A stretch of DNA of 64,000 nucleotides from Arthrobacter sp. B3I4 (GCF_030816855.1 NZ_JAUSYK010000001.1:2294001-2358000), one strand, 5' to 3'; counted from the stretch's first letter, positions 36,787 through 46,632 are shown. Made by a program: numbers and translations. Notes: generated from the letters alone by a model not told the origin.

Positions 36787-38959
36787 TCAGGGTTTGGTCA
36801 TCGACTCGGGCGGGGGAGGGAACGCTGCTGCCGGGTAGAGCCCGGCTACCTGCTGCATATAGTTGGCCCATTGCGGCCCGGCCAGCATGTACCCGTCAAT
36901 GTTCTTGTAGAACTTGCCGTTGACGGTGATGTTTTGGCCCGGCCGTTTCTGGCCCTCCAGCGTGTCTCCGAAGAAGGAGGCAGTGGCCAGGCCGGTGGGT
37001 GTAGCCGACCACCCAGGTGGCGCCGTTGTTGTTGGACGTACCGGTCTTGGCCGCGACCGGGACGCGGTCCTGGACTTTCGGTTGAATGTAAACGCCGGAC
37101 CCTTTCTTCAGCACGTCCTGGAGCACGGCGTTGACGCCGCGGGCCACCTCGGCCTTGACCGCGCTCCGGCAGTCACTCTTCTGGGCCCGGAGTTCCCGTC
37201 CGGCGGCGTCCGTCACGCCGACGACGGCGATCGGGGCGCAGTACTTCCCGTCAGCGGCGAACGTGGCAAACGCGTTGGCCAGATGAAGCGGTGCCACTCC
37301 GATGGCGCCCAGCAGGTTCCCGAGCTGGTGCATGTTCACCGGAGCGTTGTCCACGCCGCTGTGGAGGCCCACCGTGTCCACCATCTTTTGGATGCCGCAG
37401 AAGTCCAGCTGGGCCGCTTCAGCGAAAGTGGCTGTGTTGATGGAGTTGTAGAGCCCGTAATTGACGGGCATTTTGCGGTAGTAGCCCTCGTCGTTGTTCT
37501 GCAGATCGTCGGCGGCGCCGAGTGCCTTCTGCGCCGAATCGTAGGCCCCGAGGACCTTTCCGCAGCTTGACCTCCAGGCGAAGTTCAGCGGGTAGGTACG
37601 CCGGGACGCATCCACCTCAGCGACCATGGACTTCCCTTCGTTGAGCCATTCCGCGAAGGTGAAGGGCTTCATCGTCGAGCCGGGCTGGAACCCGCCGGCG
37701 CCGTTCAGGTCATGGCCGTTGGCGTCTTTTGCATCGACGTTGAAGTTCAGCTGCGTGTCGAACTTGCCGGGCGCGGGAAGAAACAAGGTGTTCTGGGCCA
37801 TGGCGAGGATTTCGCCGCTGCCGGGTTTGATGGACACCAGCGACGCACCCCACTTGTCCGGGTTGGGCCCGGCCGTGGCATCGACCTGTGCCTGCGCAGC
37901 GGCCTGGAGCCTGCTGTCCAGTGTGGTGGTGATAGTCAGCCCCCCGCGGTAAAGCTTCCTTTCGCGGTCCGTGACGTCGACGCCGTAGGACGGGTCGTTG
38001 AGGATCAGGTGGGAGATGTAATCGCAGAAGTACGGTGCCATGTCCGCCGCTGCGCAACCCTGCCTGGCGGGCGCGATCTTCAGCTGAACAGGGCTGGCGA
38101 CCGCGGCGTCATGGTCCTTCTGGAAAATCTTCCCCTCGCTCAGCATCTTGTCCAGGACCTGGTTGCGCCGCTTGATCGAGTTCTCCGGATGGGTGGCGGG
38201 ATCGTAAAAGGTGGGACTATTGACCAGCCCTGCGAGCAAGGCGGCCTGAGACAAGGTGAGGTCCTTGGCGGTGGTGCTGAAGAAGTGCCGGGCTGCGGCT
38301 TCAATGCCGTACGCGTCCCGGTTGAAGAACACGATGTTGAGGTAGCCCTCAAGGATCTGGTCCTTGGTGTACTTCTTCTCCAGCTCCAGTGCGAGCTTCA
38401 TCTCACGCACCTTGTCCCCAATGCTCTTCTGGCCGCTAAGAATGACCTGGTCGCTCCGCTCCGCTGACATCAAAGATTCGTTGATCACGTTGGTGACGTA
38501 CTGCTGGGTCAGGGTCGAGGCGCCCTGCCTGCCGCCGCCGGCCAAGTTGGACGTGAGTGCCCGGAGGATGCCTTGGGGGTCGACGCCGGCGTGCTGGTAA
38601 AAGCGGCTGTCCTCGATGTCGACGATCGCTTCCTTGATGTACGGCGACATCTGGTCCAGACCGACCTTCACACGGTTCTCGGCGAAGAAGGTGGCGATCG
38701 GCTTTCCGTCGGCGCTCAACACTTTGGTCGACTGCGACGGCGTCTCGACCGCCAGCTGGGAGGGCAGGCCGTTGAAGAATCCGATTGACCTGCTGACCGC
38801 AACTCCGGCAGCCGCGACGCCGGGGATCGCCAGGCTGGCAACCAGGACGCCACAAACGGCACTGACTGTAACGAGCCCAAGAACCCTCCAGAGGGCTGCG
38901 GCGAGACGGGATCCGATTCGTTTCTCCGGCGTCATCTTCTGTCCAGCTGTCGTGCTCAA
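36787..38959 (-). CDS. Bifunctional penicillin-binding protein (transglycosylase/transpeptidase), C-terminal frameshift
   Basis: A class A PBP that polymerises and cross-links peptidoglycan. After a membrane anchor (about residues 25-50) come the GT51 motifs (EDSRFYQHAGVD, GASTLTQQYV) and the transpeptidase motifs STMK (GGFQPGSTMKPF), SIN (YNSINTATF) and KTGT. Just after KTGTSNNNGATWVVGYT the frame shifts: one extra base in the GGG run at 36997-36999 sends the reading into a spurious tail that stops at 36896. The intact frame would continue ATASFFGDTLEG and stop at 36787 (about 723 aa). It may be a sequencing error or a real mutation. Catalytic residues are unaffected. Confidence 0.85.
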
Positions 38960-39143
38960 AACCTACGCCCAGAATAGGTCGGGACCGTTCCTCCGGGACA
39001 GTGCCGGAGGTCCTAGGCTGGCAGCCGGAGCGGTGCAAGGCGGGGCGCTATGAACCGATTTGGCCTGCATATCAACGGTCGGGAGCTCAAAGCGATTTGC
39101 CGCGATCTACCCCATGGCCGTGGCCGGGGATAGAGTCGAGGCC

Positions 39144-40082
39144 ATGCCGGACCGTCTCATGCTGCTCGACACTGCATCCTTGTACTTCCGTGCCTACTAC
39201 GGCATGCCGGACACCATCCGCCGGGCCGACGGAACCCCGGTGAACGCCGTCCGCGGCCTGCTGGACATGATCGCCCGCCTCACGACCGACTTCGGCGCGA
39301 CGCAGCTCATCGCCTGCTGGGACGATGCCTGGCGGCCGCAATGGCGGGTGGAACGCGTCCCCGGGTACAAGGCACACCGGGTGGCGGAATCGGTGCCGGG
39401 AGCCGCCGACGTCGAAGTCGTGCCGGAGGCCCTGACGGCTCAGCTGCCCCTGATCCGGAGGGCGCTCGAACTCGCGGGCATCGCCGTCGTAGGCGCTGCG
39501 GACCATGAGGCCGACGACGTCGTCGGCAGTTACGCCAGCCGGGCCGGTATCCCCGTCGACGCGGTCACCGGTGACCGCGACCTCTTCCAGGTCGTGGACG
39601 ACGCCCGACAGGTGCGGGTGATTTACACGGCACGCGGGATGAAGAACCTGGAAGTGGTAACCGAAGAGGTTCTGACGGGCAAGTACCGGGTGCTGCCGAA
39701 CCAGTACGCCGATTATGCGACCCTCCGCGGCGATGCCTCGGACGGGTTGCCTGGTGTCACGGGTATCGGCGAGAAAACTGCGGCGTCGTTGCTCGGCGAA
39801 TACGGCACGCTGGACGGGCTGCTGGCAGCCGCGGCGGATGCCGACAGCGGTCTGTCCGCAGCACTGCGCGCCAAGCTCGGCGCGGCGGCGGACTATCTCG
39901 CGGCTGCTCCCGCCGTCGTCAGGGTTGTCCGCGACCTTCCGCTGCCGACGCCGGAGGAGGCGGGCGCGCGCCTGAAGCCTGTCGCCGGCGAGAGGCGCGC
40001 CGAACTTGAGGCCCTCGCCACGGAATGGAACCTCGGCGGTTCGGTCCGACGGCTCCTGCAAGCGTTCGACCTGCGGGGCTAA
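39144..40082 (+). CDS. 5'-3' exonuclease (flap endonuclease-like, PolI N-terminal type)
   Basis: A stand-alone 5'-nuclease of about 312 aa related to the N-terminal domain of DNA polymerase I. It has LMLLDTASLYFRAYYGMP, the acidic metal-binding motif EADDVVGSYA, DAVTGDRDLFQVV, and the helix-hairpin-helix LRGDASDGLPGVTGIGEKTAASLL. It probably removes RNA primers or flaps. Many actinobacteria carry such a paralogue. The ATG at 39144 was chosen over an upstream in-frame ATG at 39060 since the extra residues look unrelated. Confidence 0.9.
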   Translation: MPDRLMLLDTASLYFRAYYGMPDTIRRADGTPVNAVRGLLDMIARLTTDFGATQLIACWDDAWRPQWRVERVPGYKAHRVAESVPGAADVEVVPEALTAQLPLIRRALELAGIAVVGAADHEADDVVGSYASRAGIPVDAVTGDRDLFQVVDDARQVRVIYTARGMKNLEVVTEEVLTGKYRVLPNQYADYATLRGDASDGLPGVTGIGEKTAASLLGEYGTLDGLLAAAADADSGLSAALRAKLGAAADYLAAAPAVVRVVRDLPLPTPEEAGARLKPVAGERRAELEALATEWNLGGSVRRLLQAFDLRG

Positions 40083-40169
40083 GCGGGCAGGCCAGGGGCT
40101 GGCGGGTCGAGGCATTCTGAAACTAGGCTCGTGATAGCTGGGCGCCGACCACTATCTAAGGGGACCGTC

Positions 40170-40610
40170 ATGAGACTGAGTCATATTCCACTTCGTTTAA
40201 CCACCGGGGCCTTCATCCTGAATTCGGGACTGGGCAAGCGGGGCCTGGATGGGGAAAGTGCCGCCGGAATGCAGGGCATGGCTGCCCGGGTGTTTCCGCC
40301 GGTCAGCAAAATGGAGCCCGAGGCGTTCGGGAAGATGCTCAGTTACGCAGAGATGGGCCTGGGTGCGGCACTCCTGGCGCCGTTCGTGCCGAGCCGGTTC
40401 GCCGGGCTCTGTCTCGGAGTTTTCTCCGGGTCTCTCCTCACCATGTACCGGAAAACGCCGGGGATGACTATGGAAGACGGTATCCGCCCTACCCAGCAGG
40501 GCGTGCCCTTGGCGAAGGACGTTTGGATGCTCGGCATCGCAGCTGCGCTCATCCTGGACCGCAAGCGCGTCCCTGTCCGCGGCGCCAAGACGGCACCGGC
40601 GGTTAAGTAG
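40170..40610 (+). CDS. Small membrane protein (DoxX-like, unverified)
   Basis: About 146 aa with three or four hydrophobic stretches (IPLRLTTGAFILNSGL, AEMGLGAALLAPFV, FAGLCLGVFSGSLLTMYRKTP). The spacing recalls DoxX-like or related small membrane proteins, but no diagnostic motif was found, so the family is not firm. The ATG at 40170 has GGGGACC before it. The frame upstream to 40131 is probably non-coding. Confidence 0.65.
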   Translation: MRLSHIPLRLTTGAFILNSGLGKRGLDGESAAGMQGMAARVFPPVSKMEPEAFGKMLSYAEMGLGAALLAPFVPSRFAGLCLGVFSGSLLTMYRKTPGMTMEDGIRPTQQGVPLAKDVWMLGIAAALILDRKRVPVRGAKTAPAVK

Positions 40611-40637
40611 GGCCCGCCGCGTCTGCCGAACCGTGCA

Positions 40638-41867
40638 TTAGCCGTCAGCGAGGTACGACAGGGCGGCGACAACATGGGTCCGGACGCCTACGGACAGCGT
40701 CGGGTCCATCAACGGCGCGAAGAACGGGGAGTGGTTCGCCGGGATGTCCTGCGCCACCGTTCCTTGAGCTGCCGCGGCCCGGTACGCGTCGGGGTCCGCC
40801 CCGCCGATCAGCCAAAAGGTGTACGGCACGCCGAAGGCGTCCGGAATGCGGCTGAAGTCCTCGGACGCCGTCTGCCGCTTTGCGGCGTGCACCGCGTCCG
40901 GACCGAAGTGGGCAGTGAACGCGGCCCGCACACGCGCCGTCACCGACGGATCGTTGCTGGTCAGCGGGAACTGGTCGTAATACTCGAAGTCGGGCTCAAG
41001 CGGTGACCCCGCTGCGGCGCACTCGCCCTTGACGATCCGCTCGATCGCGGCGAGCACGCCAAGCCGGATCTGGCTGTCGTAGGTGCGGACATTCAGCAGC
41101 AGTGTGGCGCGGTCGGGGATGATGTTCGACGTCGTTCCGGCGTTAAGCGCCCCCACGGTGACGACGGCGAACTCGCCGGGCTTCACCTCCCGCGAAACGA
41201 CAGTCTGCAGGCGAAGAACGATGGAGGCTGCGAGCACCACCGGGTCCACGGACATGTGCGGCATGGAGCCGTGCGCGCCCTTCCCGTGCACGGTGATTTT
41301 GAGTGAATCACCGGCCGAGAGGACCGGCCCTTCCGTCGTGGCCACTGTCCCGGCCGGTAGCGGCATCACGTGCTGGGCGAGGGCGACGTCGGGCCGGGGC
41401 ACTTTGGTGACCAGGCCGTCGTCGAGCATCGCCTGGGACCCGGCCCCGACCTCCTCGGCCGGTTGGAAGAGCGCGATGTAGGTGCCCGACCAGGCATCGC
41501 GTCCGTCCGCCATCAGCTTGGCGGCGCCGAGCAGGGTGGCCACATGCAGGTCGTGTCCGCAGGCATGCATGACGCCGGGAACGGTCGATGCGTAAGGCAG
41601 TCCGGTGCCCTCCGTTACAGGAAGCGCGTCCATGTCGGCGCGGGCCAGGACGGTGGGTCCGTCGCCGTTCACGAGCACACCGACGACGCCGGTCCCTCCA
41701 ATGCGGTGGACCGCACAGCCGAACGCCGCAAGCTTGTCCTGAACGATTTTCGACGTCGCGTGTTCCTGGCGGCTCACTTCAGGGTGCCGGTGCAACTCGG
41801 TATAGGCGTCGCGCACCCAGCCGAGTTCTGCGTCGAGGCCGGCGAGAACTGCGTCACTACTGCTCAT
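40638..41867 (-). CDS. M20-family amidohydrolase/peptidase
   Basis: A metal-dependent amidohydrolase of 409 aa (M20D, N-acyl-amino-acid or hippurate hydrolase type). The metal-binding motif [10 protein letters not shown], the catalytic Glu in [10 protein letters not shown], and the dimerisation (lid) domain [21 protein letters not shown] are in place. The conserved His near the end lies in [12 protein letters not shown]. No signal peptide, so cytosolic. Monocistronic, with a plausible substrate among N-acylated amino acids or auxin-type conjugates. Confidence 0.92.
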   Translation of the reverse strand: MSSSDAVLAGLDAELGWVRDAYTELHRHPEVSRQEHATSKIVQDKLAAFGCAVHRIGGTGVVGVLVNGDGPTVLARADMDALPVTEGTGLPYASTVPGVMHACGHDLHVATLLGAAKLMADGRDAWSGTYIALFQPAEEVGAGSQAMLDDGLVTKVPRPDVALAQHVMPLPAGTVATTEGPVLSAGDSLKITVHGKGAHGSMPHMSVDPVVLAASIVLRLQTVVSREVKPGEFAVVTVGALNAGTTSNIIPDRATLLLNVRTYDSQIRLGVLAAIERIVKGECAAAGSPLEPDFEYYDQFPLTSNDPSVTARVRAAFTAHFGPDAVHAAKRQTASEDFSRIPDAFGVPYTFWLIGGADPDAYRAAAAQGTVAQDIPANHSPFFAPLMDPTLSVGVRTHVVAALSYLADG

Positions 41868-42039
41868 GCGCTTCTACCTCCCGGAGGTCCACTGCACCCG
41901 GCAAAGCGGGCGCTGCTGGCAGACCCAGCTTAGACCCCGGGCCGGGGAGGGTGCCGGGGCCAAGGACTCTTCCTGCCGTTGCTGCGGCACTGGTAGACAG
42001 GTTTCCGTCCCAACGGGCCGAACGTCCCGGGAGGCAACC

Positions 42040-42761
42040 ATGACGGACGTGACCATCGAAACCGAACGCGGTCAAATGCCGGCCTACCTGGCGGCGCCGG
42101 CCGGAGAGGGGCCCTGGCCCGGCGTCGTCGTCATCCATGACGCGCTCGGCCTGAGCCGCGATACCCGCGCGCAAGCGGACTGGTTGGCAGGCGAGGGCTA
42201 CCTTGCGGTGGCACCGGACCTGTTCTACTGGGGCAGCAGGCCGTGTGCCTCTGGTCACTGATCCGCGGCTGGCGTCCACTGGGCGACCTGGACCGGTCCC
42301 GCGCGTGGCTCGCAGCACGCGGCGAGTGCACCGGCCGGATCGGAGTCATCGGGTTCTGCATGGGCGGCGGCTTCGCCCTGATGCTGGCTCCGGACCATGA
42401 CTTCGCGGCGGCCAGCGTGAACTACGGCGGACTTGACGACGCGACGGCCCGGGCGATGCCCCGCGCCTGCCCGATCGTCGGGAGTTACGGGGCGGAGGAC
42501 CGCTGGCCCGGGGTGCGTAAGGTGCCCGGCCGGCTGGAGCCGCTGCTGACCGGTGCAGGGATAGACCACGATCTCAAGGTCTATCCGGGCGCGGGCCACG
42601 GTTTCCTCAACCAGCACGGCCCGTCGGATCTGACCTTGGGTGACAAGCTGCTCGCCAAACTCGTGGCCGCGGGGTATCACGAGCCCTCCGCCGCGGACGC
42701 CCGACGCCGAATCCTGGCGTTCTTCCGGCAACATCTCAGCCCCGAGGGGGAGCCGCAATGA
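42040..42761 (+). pseudogene. Dienelactone hydrolase-family gene, frameshifted
   Basis: Two abutting frames together make one dienelactone hydrolase of about 240 aa. The first covers [25 protein letters not shown] and APDLFYWG, then stops at 42261. The second carries the nucleophile Cys in [10 protein letters not shown], the acid region [12 protein letters not shown] and the His in AGHGFLN. A single missing base near 42242 (in the CCGTG context) explains the break. The start has a GGGAGGC site. It is either a broken gene or a sequencing error. Confidence 0.75.
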
Positions 42762-43015
42762 CGCGCAGCGCGCACGTAGTCGGGACCGGTGTTGCCGCAA
42801 CCGGGTTCGCCAATTTCACCGACTCGCTCTGGGGCTTCGAGCTCAAGGACGCGCCAGGCGGGGGCACCCGCCTGGTCGTCAGCGGGTACTGGGCATGACG
42901 GCCAAGCTGGCTTCAGCCCATTCTCAGCGTGCTCATCCTGGAGCCCTCGCACTGGGTCATGCAGTCCCGCCAGTTCTCGAACCTGAAGCGAAGGGCAGAA
43001 TCAGTAAGCACCTGA
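42758..43015 (+). pseudogene. SRPBCC-type protein remnant with in-frame stop
   Basis: An 85-codon frame starting in an ATGA overlap with the dienelactone hydrolase gene. It reads LWGFELKDAPGGGTRLVVSGYWA, then TGA at 42896-42898, then in the same frame RPSWLQPILSVLILEPSHWVMQ and SNLKRRAES before a second stop. The post-stop text looks like the C-terminus of an SRPBCC domain, so this is a degraded fragment. The N-terminal part of the domain is missing. It ends inside the start of the convergent AAA ATPase gene. Confidence 0.55.
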
Positions 43016-44428
43016 GCCGCTGCGGTGGCCCTCAAAGGCCGGTGCGGGTGCGCCGCCGCCGCTTCCGAGCAGGCTGCGGGTCAGCGCCTCGCCGTCGGCC
43101 ATCAGGTCCGCTACGGCCGACTGCAGATGGCCATCACCGACCGGTGCGTCCGTCAGGGCAGCGGCGACGACGGCGCGGCGGATCAGCTCGCGGGCAAATG
43201 ACGCTGTCGTTCCTTCGGTTCGGGCTGCCGCCTCCTCAAGCGCGCCAGCGCTGAAACCGATCCCGCGGGAATACAGCTGAAGCAGTGCCACGCGTTCGGT
43301 CTGCGCCGGCAGCGGGATCTCCACGGCCAGGTCCACCCGGCCGGGCCGCTGGGCAAGGGCACGTTCCAGCATGTCCACCCGGTTGGTGGTGAGGACGAAC
43401 GCCACGTCAGCGTCGCTGGCCAGCCCGTCCATCGCGTCGAGCACCTCGAACAGCAACGGCTGCGGTCCGTGCCCGAAGCTGCGGTCCTCGGCGATGAGGT
43501 CACAGTCCTCAAGGACGACGATGGAGGGCTGGAGGGCCCGGGCCATCGTTGCTGCCTCGGCGATCCGGGCGAGCGAGCCGCCGGATAACAGAATGGCAGT
43601 GGTCCCTTCGCTCCGGCTCAGCAAGTGCCGCACTGTGTGGGTCTTTCCGGTGCCCGGCTGGCCGTACAGCAGGATGCCGCGCTTGAGGTGCTGCCCATAC
43701 TGGTTGAGGGTGTCCCGGTGTTCGGCGATACCCAGCGCATGGTCGGACACCTTCTGCAGCAGGCCCGCGGGCAGGATGACGTCCGACGCCGCCAGGGCCG
43801 GCTTGGCATGGAATGTGACACCGGCCGCGCTCGGGCCGTACTCGCCGATGACCAGGGAGATGATCTGGCCCTTCAGGACGCTGTGGTGCTGCATCCGGCG
43901 GCGGAACTCCGCGAGGAAGGCGGCGGCTGTCTCGGTGGTGCCCGCAAGCACTTCCAGGCACGGCGACTGCCGGCCGTACCGGGGGTTGGCGTCCCGTTGC
44001 AGCACCGCGACCGGTTTTCCGTCGCGGCGGAACAGCCACAGACCCAGGGCCACCGCCTGCCGCTGTTCCTCAGGTCCGACCGCGAGATTGGCGTAGTCGG
44101 GCTGGGCGAGGGGGAACTGCGGAAACAGCTGGGCCTGCTGCAGCATGTCGCTGAGGGATTGGTGGTGGCGCTGGTCGCCGCCGCCGATGCCCACCAGGCG
44201 GAACTCGGGATCCTCACCGGCGAGTTCGGCCATCTGGATGTCCGCGTCCACAAACCGGTGCGGCGGGATCTGCTCGATCACCACCGGTACGGATGCTGCC
44301 GGCAGGTTGAGGTGCTCGGTGAGCGTCGCCAGCAGTTGGGTGCCCTCCGGCATCCGGTGCTGCGTGCTTTGCGCCAGCTGCACGAGCTGCGCAAAATCGT
44401 CGATGAACTTCCCCAGTTTTTCATCCAT
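43001..44428 (-). CDS. AAA ATPase with N-terminal unknown domain (FtsH-like core)
   Basis: A 475-aa protein. Residues 1 to about 230 form an unrecognised domain. The C-terminal half is a classical AAA ATPase: Walker A LLYGQPGTGKTHTVRHL, Walker B IVVLEDCDLIAE, second region of homology TTNRVDMLERALAQRPGRVDLAVEIPLP. The sequence is close to the FtsH/CDC48 ATPase group, but there is no transmembrane segment and no protease domain, so it is a stand-alone remodelling ATPase with an unknown client. The C-terminus is Gly/Pro-rich. Confidence 0.85.
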   Translation of the reverse strand: MDEKLGKFIDDFAQLVQLAQSTQHRMPEGTQLLATLTEHLNLPAASVPVVIEQIPPHRFVDADIQMAELAGEDPEFRLVGIGGGDQRHHQSLSDMLQQAQLFPQFPLAQPDYANLAVGPEEQRQAVALGLWLFRRDGKPVAVLQRDANPRYGRQSPCLEVLAGTTETAAAFLAEFRRRMQHHSVLKGQIISLVIGEYGPSAAGVTFHAKPALAASDVILPAGLLQKVSDHALGIAEHRDTLNQYGQHLKRGILLYGQPGTGKTHTVRHLLSRSEGTTAILLSGGSLARIAEAATMARALQPSIVVLEDCDLIAEDRSFGHGPQPLLFEVLDAMDGLASDADVAFVLTTNRVDMLERALAQRPGRVDLAVEIPLPAQTERVALLQLYSRGIGFSAGALEEAAARTEGTTASFARELIRRAVVAAALTDAPVGDGHLQSAVADLMADGEALTRSLLGSGGGAPAPAFEGHRSGSGAY

Positions 44429-44479
44429 GCGCAGACCCTACCAGCGCAGCCCCTGCAGGCGTGCCTGAAACGGCAGGAG

Positions 44480-45526
44480 CTAGCGCTCGTCGCTGGTGTA
44501 GCGGAGACCGATCAGGGAGCGTACTGCGTCCAGGGCCTCCATGACCTGGACGCTCTCGCTCGGCGGCAGGATGTCATTCGCGGTTGCGCCGGTCCTCACG
44601 AGCCGCTCCAGCTCCCACGCCTGGTACTGCATGCCGCGCCCCGTGACCTGCTGATCGAAGCGCTCGACGACGTTGCCGCCGTCGTCGTAGCGGGTGAAAC
44701 CTCCGGGGGTGTACCAGACCGGGTCGATCTCGATGCTGCCGCCCGTGCCGATGACCGCAGCCCGGTTGGGCCCGGCCGTGTCCAGCGCGCAGTGCAGCAC
44801 GGCCTGCTGGCCTTCTGGGTACTCGAAGATCATCGCCGTCTGACGGTCGACGCCGGTGCCGGTCGTGCTTGCCGCCGCCTGGATTCTGGCCGGCGCACCA
44901 AAGACGTCGAAGGCGAACGAGACAGGGTAGATTCCCAGGTCCAGGAGGGCCCCGCCACCCAGAGCCGGGTCGTTGACCCGGTGTCCGGGATCCTTGGGCA
45001 GGTTCTGGTTGTGGTCTGCGATCACGGTCCGGACCTCGCCGAGTGCACCGGACGCGATCAGCTCCCGGATGCGGACCATGTGCGGGAGATAGCGCGTCCA
45101 CATGGCCTCCAAGGCGACCAGCCCCTGTGACGCGGCGAGCCCGGTGATTTCCCGGGCCTGCCATGCATTCATGGCGAACGGTTTCTCCACCAGCACGTGC
45201 TTGCCGGCATTCAGGGCCAGCAGGGCGTTCTCGTAGTGGAAGGGGTGCGGTGAGGAGATGTAGACAACGTCGACGTCGGGATCCTCCGCCAGCGCTTCGT
45301 AGCTGCCGTGGGCCGCGGGCAGGTTGAACCTGGCGGCGAAATCCCGGGCCGTTGCGGGGTTGCGGGAACCGACGGCCAGGACCATAAAGCCGTGCTCCAC
45401 GAGGTCCGAGGCCTGCAGCCCGGCGATGAAGCCGGTGCCGAGGATGCCCCAACGGAGCCCGCTGCCGGAACTGCCGGGGGAGACCCCTGGGCGTTCGGGG
45501 GAGCCGGCGGCGGTGCTGTCGGACAT
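44480..45526 (-). CDS. Gfo/Idh/MocA-family oxidoreductase
   Basis: A 348-aa NAD(P)-dependent dehydrogenase of the sugar or inositol type. The Rossmann motif is WGILGTGFIAGLQASDLVEHG, then VYISSPHPFHYENALLALNAGKHVLVEKPFAMNAWQAREI and the EKP catalytic region. The alpha/beta domain with GGALLDLGIYPVSF follows. It matches the broad family. The substrate (inositol, sugar lactone or dihydrodiol) cannot be told from sequence. Confidence 0.92.
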   Translation of the reverse strand: MSDSTAAGSPERPGVSPGSSGSGLRWGILGTGFIAGLQASDLVEHGFMVLAVGSRNPATARDFAARFNLPAAHGSYEALAEDPDVDVVYISSPHPFHYENALLALNAGKHVLVEKPFAMNAWQAREITGLAASQGLVALEAMWTRYLPHMVRIRELIASGALGEVRTVIADHNQNLPKDPGHRVNDPALGGGALLDLGIYPVSFAFDVFGAPARIQAAASTTGTGVDRQTAMIFEYPEGQQAVLHCALDTAGPNRAAVIGTGGSIEIDPVWYTPGGFTRYDDGGNVVERFDQQVTGRGMQYQAWELERLVRTGATANDILPPSESVQVMEALDAVRSLIGLRYTSDER

Positions 45527-45632
45527 GGCTGGGGGTCCCCTCGGCAGTAGGTCAGGTCGGCGTCGCGCGCCCCAGGGGGCAATGACGCCGTCTGAGCATG
45601 CTAGCCCAGGAGGGGGTCCTCAGCGCAGGAGC

Positions 45633-45749
45633 TTACTTGCAGGTGCAGCGCTGCTCGGCAGGTACGTCGGCCATCACGGACTCGACGTGCTCGCCGCAAC
45701 CGGCCCAGGTGATTTTTCCACAGCTATTGCAACGGACGGAAGCGCACAT
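45633..45749 (-). CDS. Tiny Cys-rich thioredoxin-associated protein (38 aa)
   Basis: A 38-residue protein with a CxxC (RCNSCGK), a GCGEH motif, and a C-terminal CTC. It is a plausible small zinc-binding protein of the type often found next to thioredoxin in actinobacteria. AAGGAG lies 7 nt before the ATG. It follows thioredoxin by 70 bp in the same direction, so they are likely one transcript governed by the palindrome at 46197. Its function is unknown. Confidence 0.7.
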   Translation of the reverse strand: MCASVRCNSCGKITWAGCGEHVESVMADVPAEQRCTCK

Positions 45750-45819
45750 AATTATCTCCTTGAGTAGGTACTGCCGGTTGTGGGGTGCCGCAGGTGCGGG
45801 GGGTCTCTTACAGTAACGG

Positions 45820-46185
45820 CTAGGAAGCGGCAGCGGCGGCCAGCTGGGCCCTGACGTCCGTCATGTCGAGTTCCTTGACGGCGGTGATGAGTTCCTCGAG
45901 GCCGGTGGCGTTCATGGCGCCCGGCTGGGAGAAGACAAGGATGCCCTCGCGGAAAGCCATCAGGGTGGGGATCGAGGTGATGCGGGCGGCGGCAGAGAGG
46001 CCGGGGTCGGCCTCGGTGTCGACCTTGGCGAAGACGACGTCGGGGTGGGCTTCGGATGCCTTGTTGAAGGTGGGGGCAAACATGCGGCACGGACCACACC
46101 AGGCGGCCCAGAAGTCCACCAGCACAATGTCGTTGCCGGAGATCGTGTCGTTGAAGGTCTTTTCAGAAATATCGATGGTTGCCAT
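45820..46185 (-). CDS. trxA: Thioredoxin
   Basis: A 121-aa thioredoxin with the active site WCGPC in VLVDFWAAWCGPCRMF, the conserved Asp (FAKVDTEADP) and the cis-Pro in SIPTLMAF. The C-terminus is extended by about ten residues. It is next to a CstR-type palindrome and rhodanese genes, so a role in reducing protein persulfides or supporting sulfane-sulfur metabolism is inferred in addition to general disulfide reduction. Confidence 0.95.
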   Translation of the reverse strand: MATIDISEKTFNDTISGNDIVLVDFWAAWCGPCRMFAPTFNKASEAHPDVVFAKVDTEADPGLSAAARITSIPTLMAFREGILVFSQPGAMNATGLEELITAVKELDMTDVRAQLAAAAAS

Positions 46186-46196
46186 GACTCAACAAT

Positions 46197-46212
46197 ATAC
46201 CCCCCGGGGTAT
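46197..46212. promoter_or_regulatory. CsoR/CstR-type operator 1
   Basis: ATACCCCCCGGGGTAT is a near-perfect palindrome 12 bp upstream of the thioredoxin start codon. It matches operators of the CsoR/CstR repressor family (ATACCC...GGGTAT) and is one of three copies in the window. Confidence 0.75.
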
Positions 46213-46265
46213 TATCGCAATTGCGGCTATGGCTGGCCGGACGCGGCCGGGCGATTTTTCCTTGA

Positions 46266-46281
46266 ATACCCTAGGGGGTAT
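46266..46281. promoter_or_regulatory. CsoR/CstR-type operator 2
   Basis: ATACCCTAGGGGGTAT lies 48 bp upstream of the first rhodanese gene on the plus strand and faces operator 1 across the same intergenic gap. The persulfide-sensing CstR subgroup is more likely than copper-sensing CsoR because the controlled genes are sulfur-handling. Confidence 0.75.
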
Positions 46282-46329
46282 ATTGGACTAGGCATCTGCC
46301 CGTGCCGCTACCGATTGAAAGGTGCACCT

Positions 46330-46632
46330 ATGGACATCACCGCCCAGGAACTCAACGAACAACTCAAGAACGGCAGCGACGCGCAGGTTGTGGACGTTCG
46401 CGAGGCTGCGGAAGTCGCCGAAGGCATGATCGCCGACGCGCGCCACATCCCGCTCGGGGAACTGCCCGCCCGGCTGGGCGAACTGGACAAGACCCGTGCC
46501 GTCGTTGCCGTGTGCCGCAGCGGCCGCCGAAGCGCCGCCGCCGCTGACCAGCTCGCCGCCGCCGGCTTCACGTCCTACACGATGACCGGCGGAATGCTCG
46601 ACTGGTCAGCTGCGGGACTGCCTGCCGGCTAA
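46330..46632 (+). CDS. Single-domain rhodanese (sulfurtransferase)
   Basis: A 100-aa rhodanese. The catalytic loop is CRSGRRS with the persulfide-forming Cys, preceded by the conserved VVDVREAAEVAEGMIADARHIPLGEL. GAAAGGTG lies just before the ATG. It transfers sulfane sulfur to an acceptor, and in this operon probably works with the downstream rhodanese, TauE and the CstB-like enzyme in persulfide detoxification. Confidence 0.9.
   Translation: MDITAQELNEQLKNGSDAQVVDVREAAEVAEGMIADARHIPLGELPARLGELDKTRAVVAVCRSGRRSAAAADQLAAAGFTSYTMTGGMLDWSAAGLPAG

Noticed and set aside
42640..43254. Alternative plus-strand frame across the dienelactone-hydrolase end
   Set aside because: Arg/Gly/Ser-rich translation with no domain, and it lies over the SRPBCC remnant and the AAA ATPase end.
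46045..46329. Longer start for the first rhodanese
   Set aside because: The extra sequence covers the thioredoxin gene and the operators. The ATG at 46330 has its own ribosome-binding site.
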